Shown here one piece after another: positions 36,641 to 48,910 of a stretch of DNA of 64,000 nucleotides. Source of the DNA: Myotis daubentonii. Lineage: Eukaryota > Chordata > Mammalia > Chiroptera > Vespertilionidae. Positions within the stretch are counted from its first letter, which is position 1. Every line of letters starts with the position of its first letter. The notes under the pieces are model-generated. The model was not told where the DNA came from and made no database searches. It was given only the letters and a program-made list of their open reading frames with translations. The stretch is from contig NC_081842.1 in NCBI RefSeq assembly GCF_963259705.1, positions 61,144,787 to 61,208,786 on the forward strand, in the 5' to 3' direction. The translations under genes and the position numbers were made by a program.

Positions 36641-36809
36641 AGGAAAAGAGAGAGAGAGATAGAAACATCAATGATAAAGAGAATCATTGATCAGCTGCCT
36701 CCTGCACACCCCCTACTGGGGATGGAGCCCACATCCCGGGCATGTGCCTTGACTGGGAACCTCCTGGTGCATAGGTCAATGCTCAACCACTGAGCAATAC
36801 CAGCTGGGC
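36641..36809 (-). mobile_element. Ves SINE, antisense, cut by the gap
   Basis: The GA-rich block and core are followed by 'accactgagcaataccagct' and 'gggc'. The A-tail side lies in the N gap. Confidence 0.85.
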
Positions 36810-36839
36810 TTTTTTATTTGTTTTGTTTTTTATTAATGA

Positions 36840-37198
36840 CTAGAGGCCTGGTGCACAAAATTTGTACACTGTGGGGTGTCCCTCAGCCCAGCCTGCACCA
36901 TCTCCAATCTGGGACCCCTCGGGGGATGTCCAACTGATAGTTTAGGCCTAGTTTAGGCTCGACGCCTAACTGCTCCCAACTTCCAGCCTGGTCCCCCTCA
37001 ACTGCCCTCCCCTGCAGGCCTGGTCCCCCCCAACTGTCCTCCCCTGCAGGCCTGGTCCCCCCAAACTGTCCTCCCCTGCAGGCCTGGTCCCCCCCCCAAC
37101 CGCCCTCCCCTGCCAGCCATCTTGTGACCTCATGGGGGCAGCCATCTTGTGCGAGGGCGTGATGGTGAGTTTGCATATTACCTCTTTATTATATAGGA
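36840..37198 (-). mobile_element. Helitron, reverse
   Basis: It starts 'ctagaggcctggtgcac' with hairpin and ends 'cctctttattatatagga'. Inside are four tandem units of about 32 bp ('ctcccctgcaggcctggtcc'). Confidence 0.9.
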
Positions 37199-38918
37199 TT
37201 ACAGTGCTATGACTTAGGTATCAAAGATATTTGTAATCAAAATAATTAGCTGTTAAAATTTTACTCATCAGATTATTTGGAAATAATTCTAAGCAAAAAT
37301 AAGAGATCATTAAAGTACAAACCTGAGGAACATGAGTGTGTTTTCAAATTTTATTGTTTGGAAGATGAATTCATTTTTGATTGTGTGCCCACTTAAAAGG
37401 CTTGTGCTTTTTATTCTCATGGTAAGCAGCCTCTGGCTTCATCCGAGGAGGGTGGGACTCATTTGGGAAATGTCTTAAGCTCACAGGTAGTATCCACTGA
37501 AAGAACATTTGCCGATTAATAGCTAATTATGATTTTGCCAAAGAGTGAATTAACATAATGGGCTGGGTGGCAATGTAGTTAAGTCTTCATGGGTGTTGGC
37601 TGATGCTGATGCTGCCCTGGCCAGAGCTGCCAGCAGTGCTAGTACATGTGCTGATGTCATGATCAAGCAGATAAATTCCCGGTGATTAGTGCATCTCTTA
37701 ACTCCTGGGAAAGATCAGAACGTGGCAATTTTACCTGTCATGTTCACAAACTGACAAGGGATAGAAGTGTTGTCTGATGATGATCCCGCAGAGGAACTGA
37801 GTGTCATACACAGCACGAGAGGTGCACAATGAGCTTGGCTTTGTGAGGAACATTATTAATTCTGAAACAGCTCTGTGGCCCTTCGGCTTTCTCTGGACTG
37901 TTGTTTAATGCAGCCTATGCCTAAATTATGAAAATGGGTGTTTTTCTTGGGAAAGGCTCACAGGATCCTGTGGTCTGGACAAGAATTGTTCGATTATTAT
38001 TGATGCATAGAATTTGTGTGATCGTTGAGAATAAAACTCAAGCCACCTCTCCTGTTGCTCAGGGCTTACCATGAAGTGCTTGGGAGAAAATTTGCCCAGC
38101 AGGATATTCCCAGTCATGTGTAAGATGACAGGGATGCAACTTAATTAAACTAGTCACTGAAATAGCAGGGTATGTCTTCCGGAGATGGGGAGCCAATCTG
38201 GACACAAATGTCCGCTTAAATGTTAATGGATATTGTGAAATAATAATGGGCTTTTAGAAAAGGGAACAGGTTAAAGTTAGTTATAATGTAACACCTATTT
38301 CCAAAGCATTAGGCAAAGTAAGCTTAGTGCCAAGATAGTTAAGTTACTACAAGATACTTTATTGAATTAAGTGAATTGGTACTCTGGTAGCTGTTCCTTT
38401 TTTTGCTAGTTGTCTATCTTCCATGTCTGTGAATAACGAAGATGGCCTATACTTAAAAAGCAAGCAGTTGAATTTGACTTACACACAGCACTTCTGCCTG
38501 TCACGCTGGCCCACAGTACTTTCACTGTCTACACCCCTTTTACCCCCTAGGCAGATGGCATGGTTCAGGACTTCTAACAAGTTTCCGGCTGTGCATTTTC
38601 AGATGCACTAGACTCCAGCTGATCCTATACCGTTGATCCAGGCTAGAACAAGAGCTTGGACAGACATGGTCTCTGGCTACCTGAGTCTGTAACTTATTCA
38701 AAGACAGTATCTTCCTGCATCAGGACCAGGCCACAGCATGGACTTAGCTCTAAGCAGAAGGAAATCCAGATTTCATAGTATTGGCCGTATTTAAAACAAC
38801 ATTTCAGATACACTTGGAAGCAGGTCACACAGCTCAGTCTGCAGTTGAGACAGCATGCTTTTCTTTTTGAGGTCTTACAGCATCGCTCATGCTCTCTCTT
38901 GGAACTTTCGATTTGCAG

Positions 38919-38986
38919 ATGCTAATGCTGGAGACCGTGGACAGACCAATAACGCTGCTTCTGCATCAGCCTCCAACTCCACCTGA
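38919..38986 (+). CDS. GSK3B: GSK3B last coding segment with stop
   Basis: After 'gatttgcag' the exon completes Asp399 and encodes DANAGDRGQTNNAASASASN followed by ST and TGA (38984-38986), giving residues 399-420. The human protein has Thr at the fourth position (402) where this one has Ala. Added to exons 9 and 10 this matches the 420-residue main isoform (433 with exon 8b). The tail is disordered, and the exon continues into the 3'UTR. Confidence 0.98.
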
Positions 38987-41507
38987 ACAGTCCCGAGCAG
39001 CCAGCTGCACAGGAAAAACCACCAGTTACTTGAGTGTCACTCAGCAACACTGGTCACGTTTGGAAAGAAAATTAAAAAGAGAAAAAAAAAACCTGTTCAT
39101 TTTAGTGTTCAGTTTTTTTATTATTGTTGTTATTATTTAACCTTGTAAAATATCTATAAATACAAACCAATTTCATTGTATTCTCACTTTGAGGGAGAGC
39201 CAGGGGTGGGAGGGTTCGGGGGAGGGAAAGCGGAGCACCAGAACACGATCTCTCTCCCACGACAATCTTATCAGAAGTCTGCTGTTGGATACTTTAAAAA
39301 CAGGACTCCTGCTTCATGCCCCTTCCACAAAAGAAGAAAACTTTGTTCTGTGCTGAAGTTTTTTTGAACTTTTTTCTTTTAAAGTCAAGTGTAAGACTTG
39401 GTATAGTGCACAGCTTGAAATTGGTTGGGAGCTTAGCAGGTGTAACTCCATGGGGACTTAAATGTCACTTGTAAAATTAATCCATATCCTGGGGCGTTCG
39501 AAGACTTGCCTTTGGCATGTTGGTGGCAGGTGTGGCAGACAAAAAAAAAAAAAAAGGAAATGTGTATCCTTTGTAACCCTGGGAGGTCAATAAAGTTAGA
39601 AGCTGTAAGGGGAAGATTCTTAATTGATTTGTTAAAGTTCTGTTTTGCTCTTCATCAATGCTAGTGGTGGGGGAACTTGTGTAAGAGGCTGTCGGGAGGA
39701 GCATGCCTGTGCTTCCTGTGGATCTCTGTTTGCCTGGCCAAAGGTTCTCTGCAAACCTTAGTACGGTTGTAAACTAGTGACCCAGGAGAAGGCTGACAAA
39801 GCGTTGAGCCGGCCACTCTGGCTGTGGAGGTCAAAAGTCGATAAACCCGGAAGAAGGGACTGGCCAGGGCAGATCTCACCACTGTGAATGAAGTATTCCA
39901 GATTCTTCTCTAAAGTTGCTTCCCTTGGAAAGATACACTTGAGAGGACATTATAGTTAAATAATGTGAACTGTCACAGTCTACTGGTTTATTTTCATATT
40001 TTTTAATTACAGATTGAGCTTGCAGAAATTGCCACGTTCTGCACATAGTTCTAATTTTAAATCCAAATCTAGAATCTGTATTTAATTTCAGCTTTTTTTA
40101 ACCTCATGCTTTTTAAATTTTATTTATTGATGCATGTGTCAGGCCATTATGATTCTAGATGATAGGAATATTAAGAACTACGCATCCAAATGATATAAAC
40201 AGTCACTAGTACCTGCTGACGTTATAGGAAAGTGGATTATATAAATGTGTGTATATGTGTTATGTATAATAGATTCAGTACTGCCTTTTGTTTTTGTTTT
40301 CATTTTGTCCACAGTATCAAAATTGACTGCTTGAAGAGTGAGAAGAAGAATGATTTCCCTATACCCAGTTAAGAGTTTTGTTTGTTTTCTTTTCTGTATC
40401 AGTGGATGGTGTAAGAACCAGTCTCTGTTTTTGAAGAAAAAGCAATATTCCTTGGAAAGCAAGGAGGATTGAAGGATTATGTTTGCAGTGAGGAAATAGA
40501 TTTTTACAAAGAGTTTGTTTTACATGTTTAAGGTTGACATCTATGTGGGCCTTATATACTCTAAAATGAACCTTAGTCACCTTGGTGCTTATGGGCCATT
40601 ACTTGACCTATGAATCTTTAAGGCACAACCAGTTGTACTTTACATGTAAAGATTACTTGAGTGATGGCCGCCTTTCCCCGTACCTGCTCCTTCCCCACAT
40701 GCCTTCTACGGTTCACTGAGAGCTAGGGCTGCAGAGTTGGGTCCTAGGTTGTGTGTAACCTACCTTCCCCTTCTCATTGCCACCTTAGGTCATGTTAGGG
40801 GTCTCGCCCTCCAGGCGATTTGGAAATAGAGTCTCTTGACAGCCCTCATGCTGGTCCCCAGAGCCTGTACTACTTACCCAAGTGTGTGTGACTCCCGGAG
40901 AGTCGACTGCCTGCTGAAGTGAACCAGTGCCAGAAAGGCAGCTGTGAGCCATCGTCGTTTTCACTCACTGTTTAGCTGTGCTCTTAGGCCGCAGAAGGGG
41001 TTTCTCAAACCTCTGGTTGTATCAGAGTTCATGAGGAAGGAAGCATCCTCGGTCAAACCAAATCAAACGTATTGAATTTCAGTTTTCATAATGAGCCTCT
41101 AAGAGCTGATTAAGATTGGAAGGACGTCTGAGTGAAAGTATTTGGCAACATGATACTAAAGGAACGGCTTTGATAGGCCATTTTCAGAAAAGATTTATAA
41201 AGAGGCCGAACAGCAGGTCTGTGACAGAAATGGACCTGCTTTCAGACCACTGCCTGGCCAAACATCTGGACAGACACTACTCTGTATTTGGTATATCTGC
41301 CAGAGTCCATAGAAACCTGTGCTTATTTTACAAAATACCTTCCCCCGATAAATGGGGTGAGAAAAGAGAAGAGTCTGATGCTTTCCTCTCGTGTTGTGTG
41401 TGCGTGTCTGAGGGCTGAGGTGCGTGATTTTTTTTCTTTCTCAAGGATCATGGCAGGATCACAGAGCTTTTTTATACAAGTGAGATCCAGGTCTCTGCGT
41501 ATCTTTT

Positions 41508-41537
41508 TGTAAATAATAAAATAATAATAATAATAAA
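41508..41537 (+). promoter_or_regulatory. GSK3B: Proximal poly(A) signals overlapping a Pumilio motif
   Basis: TGTAAATA (41508-41515) shares its last base with AATAAA (41515-41520), and a second AATAAA follows at 41532-41537. T/GT-rich sequence follows. Use would give a 3'UTR of about 2.6 kb. Function is inferred from motif only. Confidence 0.5.
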
Positions 41538-44392
41538 AGCTCCTCACCAAATTCAAGCTTGTACATTATATTTTCTTTCGATGTTTTTAAATTTAAGTTT
41601 TATTGTTTTGTATGTAAATATGTGGACCCAGGAACTGTTATTAATGAGCAAAAAGTTACTGTTCAGGGCAGTGATTCTGTTTAATAATCAGACAAAATGT
41701 AGACGAGCTTTTTAAAGCCATATAGTTTTAACTCTGTACAGTAGGTACCGGCCTGTATTATTGTAACAATAACTCTAGCAATGTATAGTGTATCTATATA
41801 GTTTGGAGTGCCTTCGCTTCCATGTGTTTATTTGTTGTTTTTCATTTTTTAAATTTTAATTGGTTTCTCTCTATATCCATGTCTCCCTGTCCCCACCCTT
41901 TTTTTCCTATGAAATAATAGCTCACTCATAACACAGTGTCTGTGCCCCTTCACGGTGAATTTCAGTGATACCATGCTCAGGAGTGGAAAGAGGAAACCAT
42001 GTTTATAATCTCCTGTCATGTAAGCCCTGCCTTTGTTTTGGTTCTGAACATACATGTCTTCCTCAGTAGCAGTGACAGGTTTCATTTCATCCTTAGGCCA
42101 TCCAGGGACTCAGCGTAGTGCCAGGGAGCCCTAGAGCTGGAGGGTATCAATTAGATTTTGCTCGTCTCTTCCCCAAACCCTAACCATGGGTCTTACAGTC
42201 AGCAGATTCCATGCTCACTCTCCTCATTTCCTTCCCCCCACAAATGAGAGGGGAGAACTGGTTTTTGTAAGTCAGTTCCATTGTAGCATCGGGTTTTGCT
42301 AATCAGTGGTCTGAAATGCCATGGTAAGATGGCAGGCAGTAATGCCGGAGTGTGTGCGAGGACTGTGGTTTATAAGGGGACTCCGCCTGTCTGTCCTCCC
42401 GCCACCTCCACCCTTTCAGCAAAATCTCATTTTAATTTCTTTTTGAAAAAAATCATTTGAATTCTTACTGTGTGCCCATCATGAAGGCCTTTTTTGAAAG
42501 AAAAAAATCAAAATTACTTGTTTTGCCTCCAAGTACTCCATATGAGATGTCTTGAATAGAAGAAGAAAATAAACTTTACCAAACCAAAGGTTCCTATTTT
42601 TGAAACATCATGTGTTCATTCCAGCAAGGCAGAGGACTGCACCTTCTTTCCAGTGACATGTTGTCATTTTTTAAAGTCCTCTTAATTTTTAGATACATAT
42701 TTTTGGTGTGTGTTTTAACAAAGCTGCCTAACCAGTCATCTGGTCTGCACCAATGCAAAGGTTTCTGAGAGGACTATTGTATTCTCTATCCCTGTGGATA
42801 TAAAGACACTGGCATTTTATTTCTTTTTCCCTTTCCTTTTTAAGGGATTTAACTTTGGAATCTTCCAAAGGAAGTTTGGCCAATGCCAGATCCCCAGGAG
42901 TTTGGGGTTTTTTCTTTTCTTTTAAACAAAAATTGTAACTGATTCCTGTTGTTGTTCTTAGTGATCATCTAATCACAGAGCCAAACACTTGTCCCGTCTA
43001 TAGAAAAATAAACTAAGCATGCTTTACAATAAAATCTGTCTTTTCTGATAGAAACCTGAGCCACTGAAGATAAGAGAGACAACTAGAAGCAGAGTAGAGT
43101 CCCAGACTAAGGTCTACGTTTGAGAGGCTTCGGAAGTAATCCCTGAGGTTTGGATTATTTTCTAAGGGTTATGATGTTTTATTCAAGTTTGTTGCTCCGT
43201 TTTGCACCTCTGCAATAAAAGCAAAATGACAACCAGTACATAAGGGGTTAGCTTGACAAAGTAGACTTCCTTGTGTTAATTTTTGTTTTTTTTTTTTTTC
43301 ATACTATATCTGCTACAGGCAGATTCAGATAGATGTATGAAATGTGCTTGCCTGTAAAATTGCATTTATAAATGTGTTGCCGATGGATCACTTGGGCCTG
43401 TACACATACCAATTAGCGTGACCACTTCCATCTTAAAAACAAACCTAAAAAACAAAATTTATTATATACATATATATATATATATATAAAGGACTGTGGG
43501 TTGTATACAAACTATTGCAAACACTTGTGCAAATCTGTCTTGATATAAAGGAAAAGCAAAATCTGTATAACATTACTACTTGAATGCCTCTGTGACTGAT
43601 TTTTTTTTTTTCATTTTAAATATAAACTTTTTTGTGAAAAGTATGCTTAATGTTTTTTTTTCCCCCCTTTCCCCATTCCCTTGTAAATACATTTCGTTCT
43701 CTGTGACTTGGTTTGGAAATAGTTAACTGGTACTGTAATTTGCATTAAATAAAAAGTAGGTAGCCTGGAAATGAAATTAAAATTCACAAGTGTGTGGTCT
43801 TTATTTCACTACCCAGCCCTCTTCTTCACCCGGCCTGTTTTGCCACTGCAATATGTAGACACATCACCACCTCTTTTCCTCCAATTAGAGAAACACGGAT
43901 CTTTGTTATAAAAATCGAGATCCGAACATTAGTTCCCGTTCTTTCAAATGATCTTACTCCATTGTGTAGCCGAGAGGTGCAGCTTCCGCCTTGGAAACCT
44001 TTGGATTTGATGCAGAGGAAGCTTTGCAGACATGGCATTGAGAAGAAAGAAAACATCCCTGCAAGGGACACATTTTTAAAACGTGAATAAGCTGCTGTCT
44101 TCTGTTACTGTGCTCATGGTTTGGTGTAGCTGTATCTTTTTTTTTAAGTTCCATCCCATTAGTAATGGTCTTTGGGAGTATCTGTATAATAAATGAACAC
44201 AAACAGTGGGGCTGTACCTCCCTGGTAACCAACACATGTTGTGTTTGAGTCTATCATTTCCAATATTGGATGATGTATGTAAACATGTAATGTCTCTTAG
44301 TGCAAAAAGAAACCTTTTTTTTTCTTTTTAGGGCTGGCTCACTGTCAGGCCTAATCTAAAGGCTAGATATAAAGTCATGTGACTGCTGCTTC

Positions 44393-44398
44393 AATAAA
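44393..44398 (+). terminator. GSK3B: Distal GSK3B poly(A) signal
   Basis: AATAAA in 'gcttcaataaaaacaaattt' is followed 20-50 nt later by GT/T-rich sequence ('gttcacttatgtttttgttg'). It is the last strong signal before repeats begin, so the transcript end is placed near 44,415-44,420. Confidence 0.75.
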
Positions 44399-45423
44399 AA
44401 CAAATTTATATTGGATAAAGTCTGGTCCTCTTTGTTCACTTATGTTTTTGTTGTGAGACATGTAACAGGGGAGGGGCAGGGGGTTAAGATGTCTCTTGTG
44501 GGATAAGCCAGCCTCCTGATGGCACTGAAGTGCTTTTGTTTGGGATTCACTAATATTTCCTGCCCCATTTGAATGGGGGTTGAACAGGATGCCCTTTTAA
44601 CTTAAAATCCTGGAAGTCTGCATTTCCAGTCCTTTGGGATCACATTTCTGGGGGAGCAGTGACTGGATGCCATTTGGGGTTCTAAGAGGGTAGTGAGGAA
44701 AGGGAGGGGTCAGGTTCCCTTCAAGGAGAAGGTGGTGAAAGAAAGTGACTACAGTGATGGACGGTCACCCAGTCCTCGGGTGCAGGAATATTTGACTTAC
44801 CCACCAACACCTTGGGACTTAGGAGAGTTGTGAGTGCATTATGGCAACGTGTCCGGGGAAAACAAGCTGTTGTGGAAGGTGGGATGATGAGGGAGGGGAC
44901 AGTCAATCAAATGTACGTTTCTCTTTCCATCCTCTCCACAAAGGAGAAGCCCTGGGCCTTCCCCAAAGATGTCAAGGCTTTAATGGGATCCTTCAAGTTG
45001 GGGCAGGTAGGGATTGGCTGCTGCGTGGCTCTGACCAGTGGGGGAGCCAGACAGTGAACATAACTTCCTTAGGAGGTCTTTCTCCTGAGCTTTGGAGTCA
45101 GACTTCATCCTCACCTGACGGGCAAAACCTAGAAAAAGAATGGTGGCTACAGAGATGCCCAGAAAGTGACACTCCGTCTAATGCTCAGAGCTCTGGAAGG
45201 GAGTAATAAGGAAATCCGAATGCTTGAGAGTAGGGTCTGGCGTCCAGCCCTCTAAACGAGACCACACAGCTGCTGAGACGAAGGGTCCTGTGTGAGCTCT
45301 TTGGTACACCTAACCTTGACTCTTAACTGCACTTGGACTACACTTACTTTTTAAAAGTATTTACGTGGTTAGTATTAAATCATTGTTTAGGGAATTGCCC
45401 AGGTATTTTTAAAACCAATACAT

Positions 45424-46060
45424 TCTCTTTTTTTATTTATTTAAATTTTTTATTGTTGACACTATTGCAGATGTCCTGCATTTTCCTCCTCTTTGCCCAC
45501 CTCCACCCAGCCCTGCTCTTGGTCCTCCCATTATTGTGTGTGTCCATAGACTATGCATATATGTTTTTTTGTTGTTGTTTGTTTTTTAATATATTTTATT
45601 GATTTTTTACAGAGACGAAGGGAGAGGGATAGAGTTAGAAACATCGATCGATCAGCTGCCTCCTGCACGCCCCCCACTGGGGATGTGCCCGCAACCAGGG
45701 TACATGCCCTTGACCGGAATCGAACCCGGGACCCTTGAGTCAGCAGGCCGACGCTCTATCCACTGAGCCAAACCCGTTCGGTGCATATATGTTTTTTAGC
45801 GAATCCTACCTCACCTTCCTTTATCCAGTGTCCCTCCCCTCCCTGCCCTCTGACATCTGTCAGTCTGTCCCATGTATCCATGCCTATGGTTCTATATTGT
45901 CAGTTTATTTTGTTCACCAGATGCCACATATGAGTGAGATCACATGGTATTTGCCTTCCTCTGACTGGCTTATTTCCCTTAGCATAATCTCCAGGTCCAT
46001 CCGTGTGACAAAGGGTAGGATTTTTATTGTGTAAATGTTCCACAGCTCTTACCTACTCAT
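45424..46060 (-). mobile_element. L1 3' fragment split by a Ves SINE
   Basis: 'tttattgttgacactattgc' on the left and 'catatgagtgagatcacatg', 'ctgactggcttatttccctt' on the right belong to the antisense 3' part of mammalian L1. The Ves copy at 45570-45782 interrupts it. Confidence 0.75.
45570..45782 (-). mobile_element. Ves SINE, antisense, with target duplication
   Basis: This is a full-length antisense Ves SINE flanked by 'gcatatatgtttttt' on both sides (45555-45569 and 45783-45797), inserted in an L1 fragment. Confidence 0.94.
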
Positions 46061-46627
46061 CCACTGATTACATCCTGTCCTAATCTCACCTTGCCCTCAC
46101 TTAACTGTAGCCTGCATTTGAATGAATAGCACACTCAAAATTATTCCAGTGGGAAAGAGGCGACCCATTTGATTTATGAATACAGTTGAAGTTTATATTT
46201 ACAAAAGAAATTCCTGGGGGCAAAAACTGAAGTCATTGCATTTGCAGAAAGAAGCTTTTCCCCTCCGTTTCCTTTCTAAAAATGAGGGTGTTTGTCTCCT
46301 TGATGCAGAGAAGCTGGTACACCTGGAGGAATTTGGGGCATAAGTTTGCTTGCTTTGATATATTGTGTCAATTTCTTATGGTCTCAAAGTTTGGCCAAGT
46401 TCTTGTAAAATGGTAAAAGCTAAGCAAGTATCTGTTCCTTAAAATTCAGTTAACGTGCAGCTTCATTTGCATCAACATATTACACTTTTGAAATTAGTTC
46501 AATTACTACATTTTTAATTATGGTATAAATATGTTAAATTTTTATATGGAGCAATCATTTTACGAGGAAGCCAAGTTAATGCATTTTTATGTTCTTTCAC
46601 CACAATCTTCAGATATGTAAAGGGCAA

Positions 46628-47077
46628 TCCTATATAATAAAGAGCTAATATGTAAATGGTCCTCGCGCCCTCGCGCCGGGGCCAGGGGACTTGAGGCTGT
46701 GCCCCCTACCCTGGCGCTGGGCCAGGGGACCTGAACCCGGGCTGGGGAACCTGAGGCTGCACCCCCCGCCCCAGTGTCAGGGCCAGGGTACCTGAGGCTG
46801 TTCCCCCACCCCCCGCCCTGCAGGCTTGATGGGGGTGGGGCCGGTTGCATCTGGGTCTCATGCAATTTCGAGGTGTGCACAGATGGGTGGGGACTTGACT
46901 CTGGGTCCTGCGGCGTGCCCCAGACTCTGACAGGAGGAAGATTTTCATGTACATTTTACTAATTTTCTTTCATCTCTGACACTTCTATTATAGAGAAAGG
47001 GCAAATAGCAATATTAAAATATTTCCTCTAATTAATTCCCTTTTAATGTGCACAAATTTCATGCACCAGGCCACTAG
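46628..47077 (+). mobile_element. Helitron, first of tandem pair
   Basis: It runs from 'tcctatataataaagagct' to 'atgcaccaggccactag'. Its 3' 170 bp ('gactctgacaggaggaagat' onward) are shared with the Helitron at 55490-56179, so the two belong to one subfamily. Confidence 0.92.
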
Positions 47078-47755
47078 TCCTATATAATAAAAGGCTAATA
47101 TGCAAATAGACCGAACGGTGGAACAATGGGAACAGCCAAACAGCTGGTCACTATGACATGCGCCGACCATCAGGGAGTGTGTGCAGAACATGGCGGGTGT
47201 TGGCTGCTGTGGGATGGTGGAGCAAGTGAGCAGGGGCGCCAGACCGAGGCAGGGCACTGGTCACTGTCATTGGGGTGAATCTCTGGTGGTTACTGAAAAT
47301 TCTTTGCTCCTGCGTGCCACAGTTCCGCCCGGTGCTTGCACCTGCTGCTGGCACCGGCCCTGCTCACACCCACTAACGGTGCCTGGTGCTGTTCCCGATC
47401 ACTTGGCACCATCAGCTGGTGCAAGCAGCGGCTGCAGGCCCTGATCACCCCTGAGGGCTTCTCTACCTCCCCCTGCTCCTGAGGGTTGATCAGGGCAGTA
47501 GCCGCTGCTTGCACCCGCTACTGGGGCCAGCCCCAATTGCTCTGTGCCATCAGCAGGTGCCAGCAGACCCAGTGCTGTCAGCATGTGTGAGCAGCAGCAG
47601 GAGCAGGGCTGCTGACAGACAGGGAACCAAGGGCTGTAGGGGGAGGGGACAGGAGGGGGCAGGGAGGATGGGCCAAGACCCGCCCCTGTGCCTACTGCAG
47701 CCTCTTGGCCCACAGTTCCTTTCAAGGTGCACAAATTCATGCACTGGGCCCCTAG
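47078..47755 (+). mobile_element. Helitron, second of tandem pair
   Basis: Its TC directly follows the CTAG of the previous copy. It ends 'catgcactgggcccctag'. The GC-rich middle contains several loosely repeated 'gcaccagctgatggtgcc'-like blocks. No ORF of known family was found. Confidence 0.92.
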
Positions 47756-48121
47756 TAGTAAAATCAGTAGTAAAGAATAGAAACAGAAACTTATATATTA
47801 TATACAAGACATTTCTGTTTTCTTACCCCCACGTCTATCCCTGTCCCCAGAAAAGGCAAAAAGAAGAAAAAGGTTTAAATATCTAGCCAAAAGTTAATTA
47901 TTTAAGTCAGCTTGCCTTAATTTGACAATAAACTCGGGATTATATTTGCTAACTAAGCCTTAGCTGTGGAATGCATTATGTAAAATTAGTTAAAATGTAA
48001 TAGGCAAAAAGCAAAAATGTTTTTACTCAAATGGCTATAAACAAAGCAGACACTTTCATACCCTTTAGCTTTGAAAACAGAATCGTGACCGGGAACATAC
48101 GGTGCAAGCATATCTAGCACA

Positions 48122-48127
48122 TTTATT
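48122..48127 (-). terminator. NR1I2: Likely NR1I2 poly(A) signal
   Basis: TTTATT on the plus strand is AATAAA in the NR1I2 sense (AATAAATGTGC). It is the first canonical signal after the NR1I2 stop and would give a 3'UTR of about 0.65 kb that includes a hAT element. Confidence 0.5.
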
Positions 48128-48765
48128 AACTGCCTGTCAACGTAGCCTGTCACAACACCCCAGCGTTCAGCCCCAGGAGCAAGCCCCAGCCCAGCCGTGG
48201 GCAAACTACGGCCCGCGGGCCGGATCCGGCCCATTTGAAATGAATAAAACTAAAAAAAAAAAAAAAAGACCGTACCCTTTTATGTAATGATGTTTACTTT
48301 GAATTTATATTAGTTCACACAAACACTCGATCCATGCTTTTGTTCCGGCCCTCCGGTCCAGTTTAAGAACCCATTGTGGCCCTCGAGTCAAAAAGTTTGC
48401 CCACCCCTGGAGATGGCCCAGCTCCCATCGTCCTTTCTGCTCTCCTACCACTAAATCCCAGACCACAGGGCCTTTTCTTAGGGGGCAGCGGCTTTGCCTC
48501 TTCATAGGCTCTACCTTCAGGCCCAGGCGCTCTCCTGTAAGGCCAGTGGCTTTGCTTTCCACAGACTGAGCTGGGGCTGAGGGCCCATGTCCCCTTCCTG
48601 GGGACCGCTGGCCAGCACCGTCAGAGCTGTCGCAAGTTCCCTGAGAAGGCCGGACCTGCAGGGCCTGGTCAGCTCTCGGCGGTGTCCATCTGTCCAGTCC
48701 CAGGAGTGGGCCCCGAGGGCTCTGGTTCTGGCTGCCCCACGGAGGCGTGCCCCTAGGGCAGCCCC
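48128..48765 (-). other. NR1I2: NR1I2 3'UTR
   Basis: Sequence between the stop codon and the inferred poly(A) signal. About a third of it (48192-48409) is a hAT transposon. The extent depends on which poly(A) signal is used. Confidence 0.55.
48192..48409 (+). mobile_element. Non-autonomous hAT in NR1I2 3'UTR
   Basis: It is the same element as at 22834-23059, with the same ends (cagccgtgggcaaact ... 'gtttgcccacccctg') and a shorter A tract (15). The flanking 8 bases (ccccagcc and gagatggc) do not match, so no target duplication is visible. It is antisense to NR1I2. Confidence 0.92.
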
Positions 48766-48910
48766 TCAGGCATCTGAGATGCTGAACAACTCCTGCATGA
48801 GGGGCGTGGCGAAGGGGTGGATGTCGTGGATGCGCAGCAGCCGCTGGGTGTGCTGGGCGTTGATGCTGCGAAGCTCGGTGAGCCTGGCCATGATCTTCAG
48901 GAACAGGAAC
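48766..48910 (-). CDS. NR1I2: NR1I2 exon 9 (helix 10/11 and AF-2)
   Basis: The first base completes an Arg codon. It then encodes [19 protein letters not shown] up to [10 protein letters not shown] and TGA (48768-48766). It holds the dimerisation helix, the pocket His (DIHPFATP) and the AF-2 helix PLMQELF that recruits coactivators. The last residues differ from human (SISDA against GITGS). The acceptor is 'gcccgcag'. Confidence 0.97.

Larger units (their letters stand above)
38987..44420 (+). other. GSK3B: GSK3B 3'UTR
   Basis: This long non-repetitive stretch downstream of the stop has no SINE or Helitron, in contrast to the intron, consistent with a selected 3'UTR. Its length of about 5.4 kb fits the long mammalian GSK3B 3'UTR. 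Three Pumilio-type TGTAAATA motifs occur (41508-41515, 41613-41620, 43682-43689). Several AATAAA signals could give shorter forms: 39589, 41515, 41532 and 43748, among others. The short open frames here are not genes. Confidence 0.9.
44421..48104. other. Intergenic gap between convergent GSK3B and NR1I2
   Basis: The gap is about 3.7 kb between the inferred poly(A) sites. 44.4-45.4 kb is unique sequence with nothing recognised. 45.4-46.1 kb is an L1 tail with a SINE, 46.1-46.6 kb is AT-rich, 46.63-47.76 kb is two tandem Helitrons, and the rest is AT-rich. The open frames in this interval follow repeats. Confidence 0.8.
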
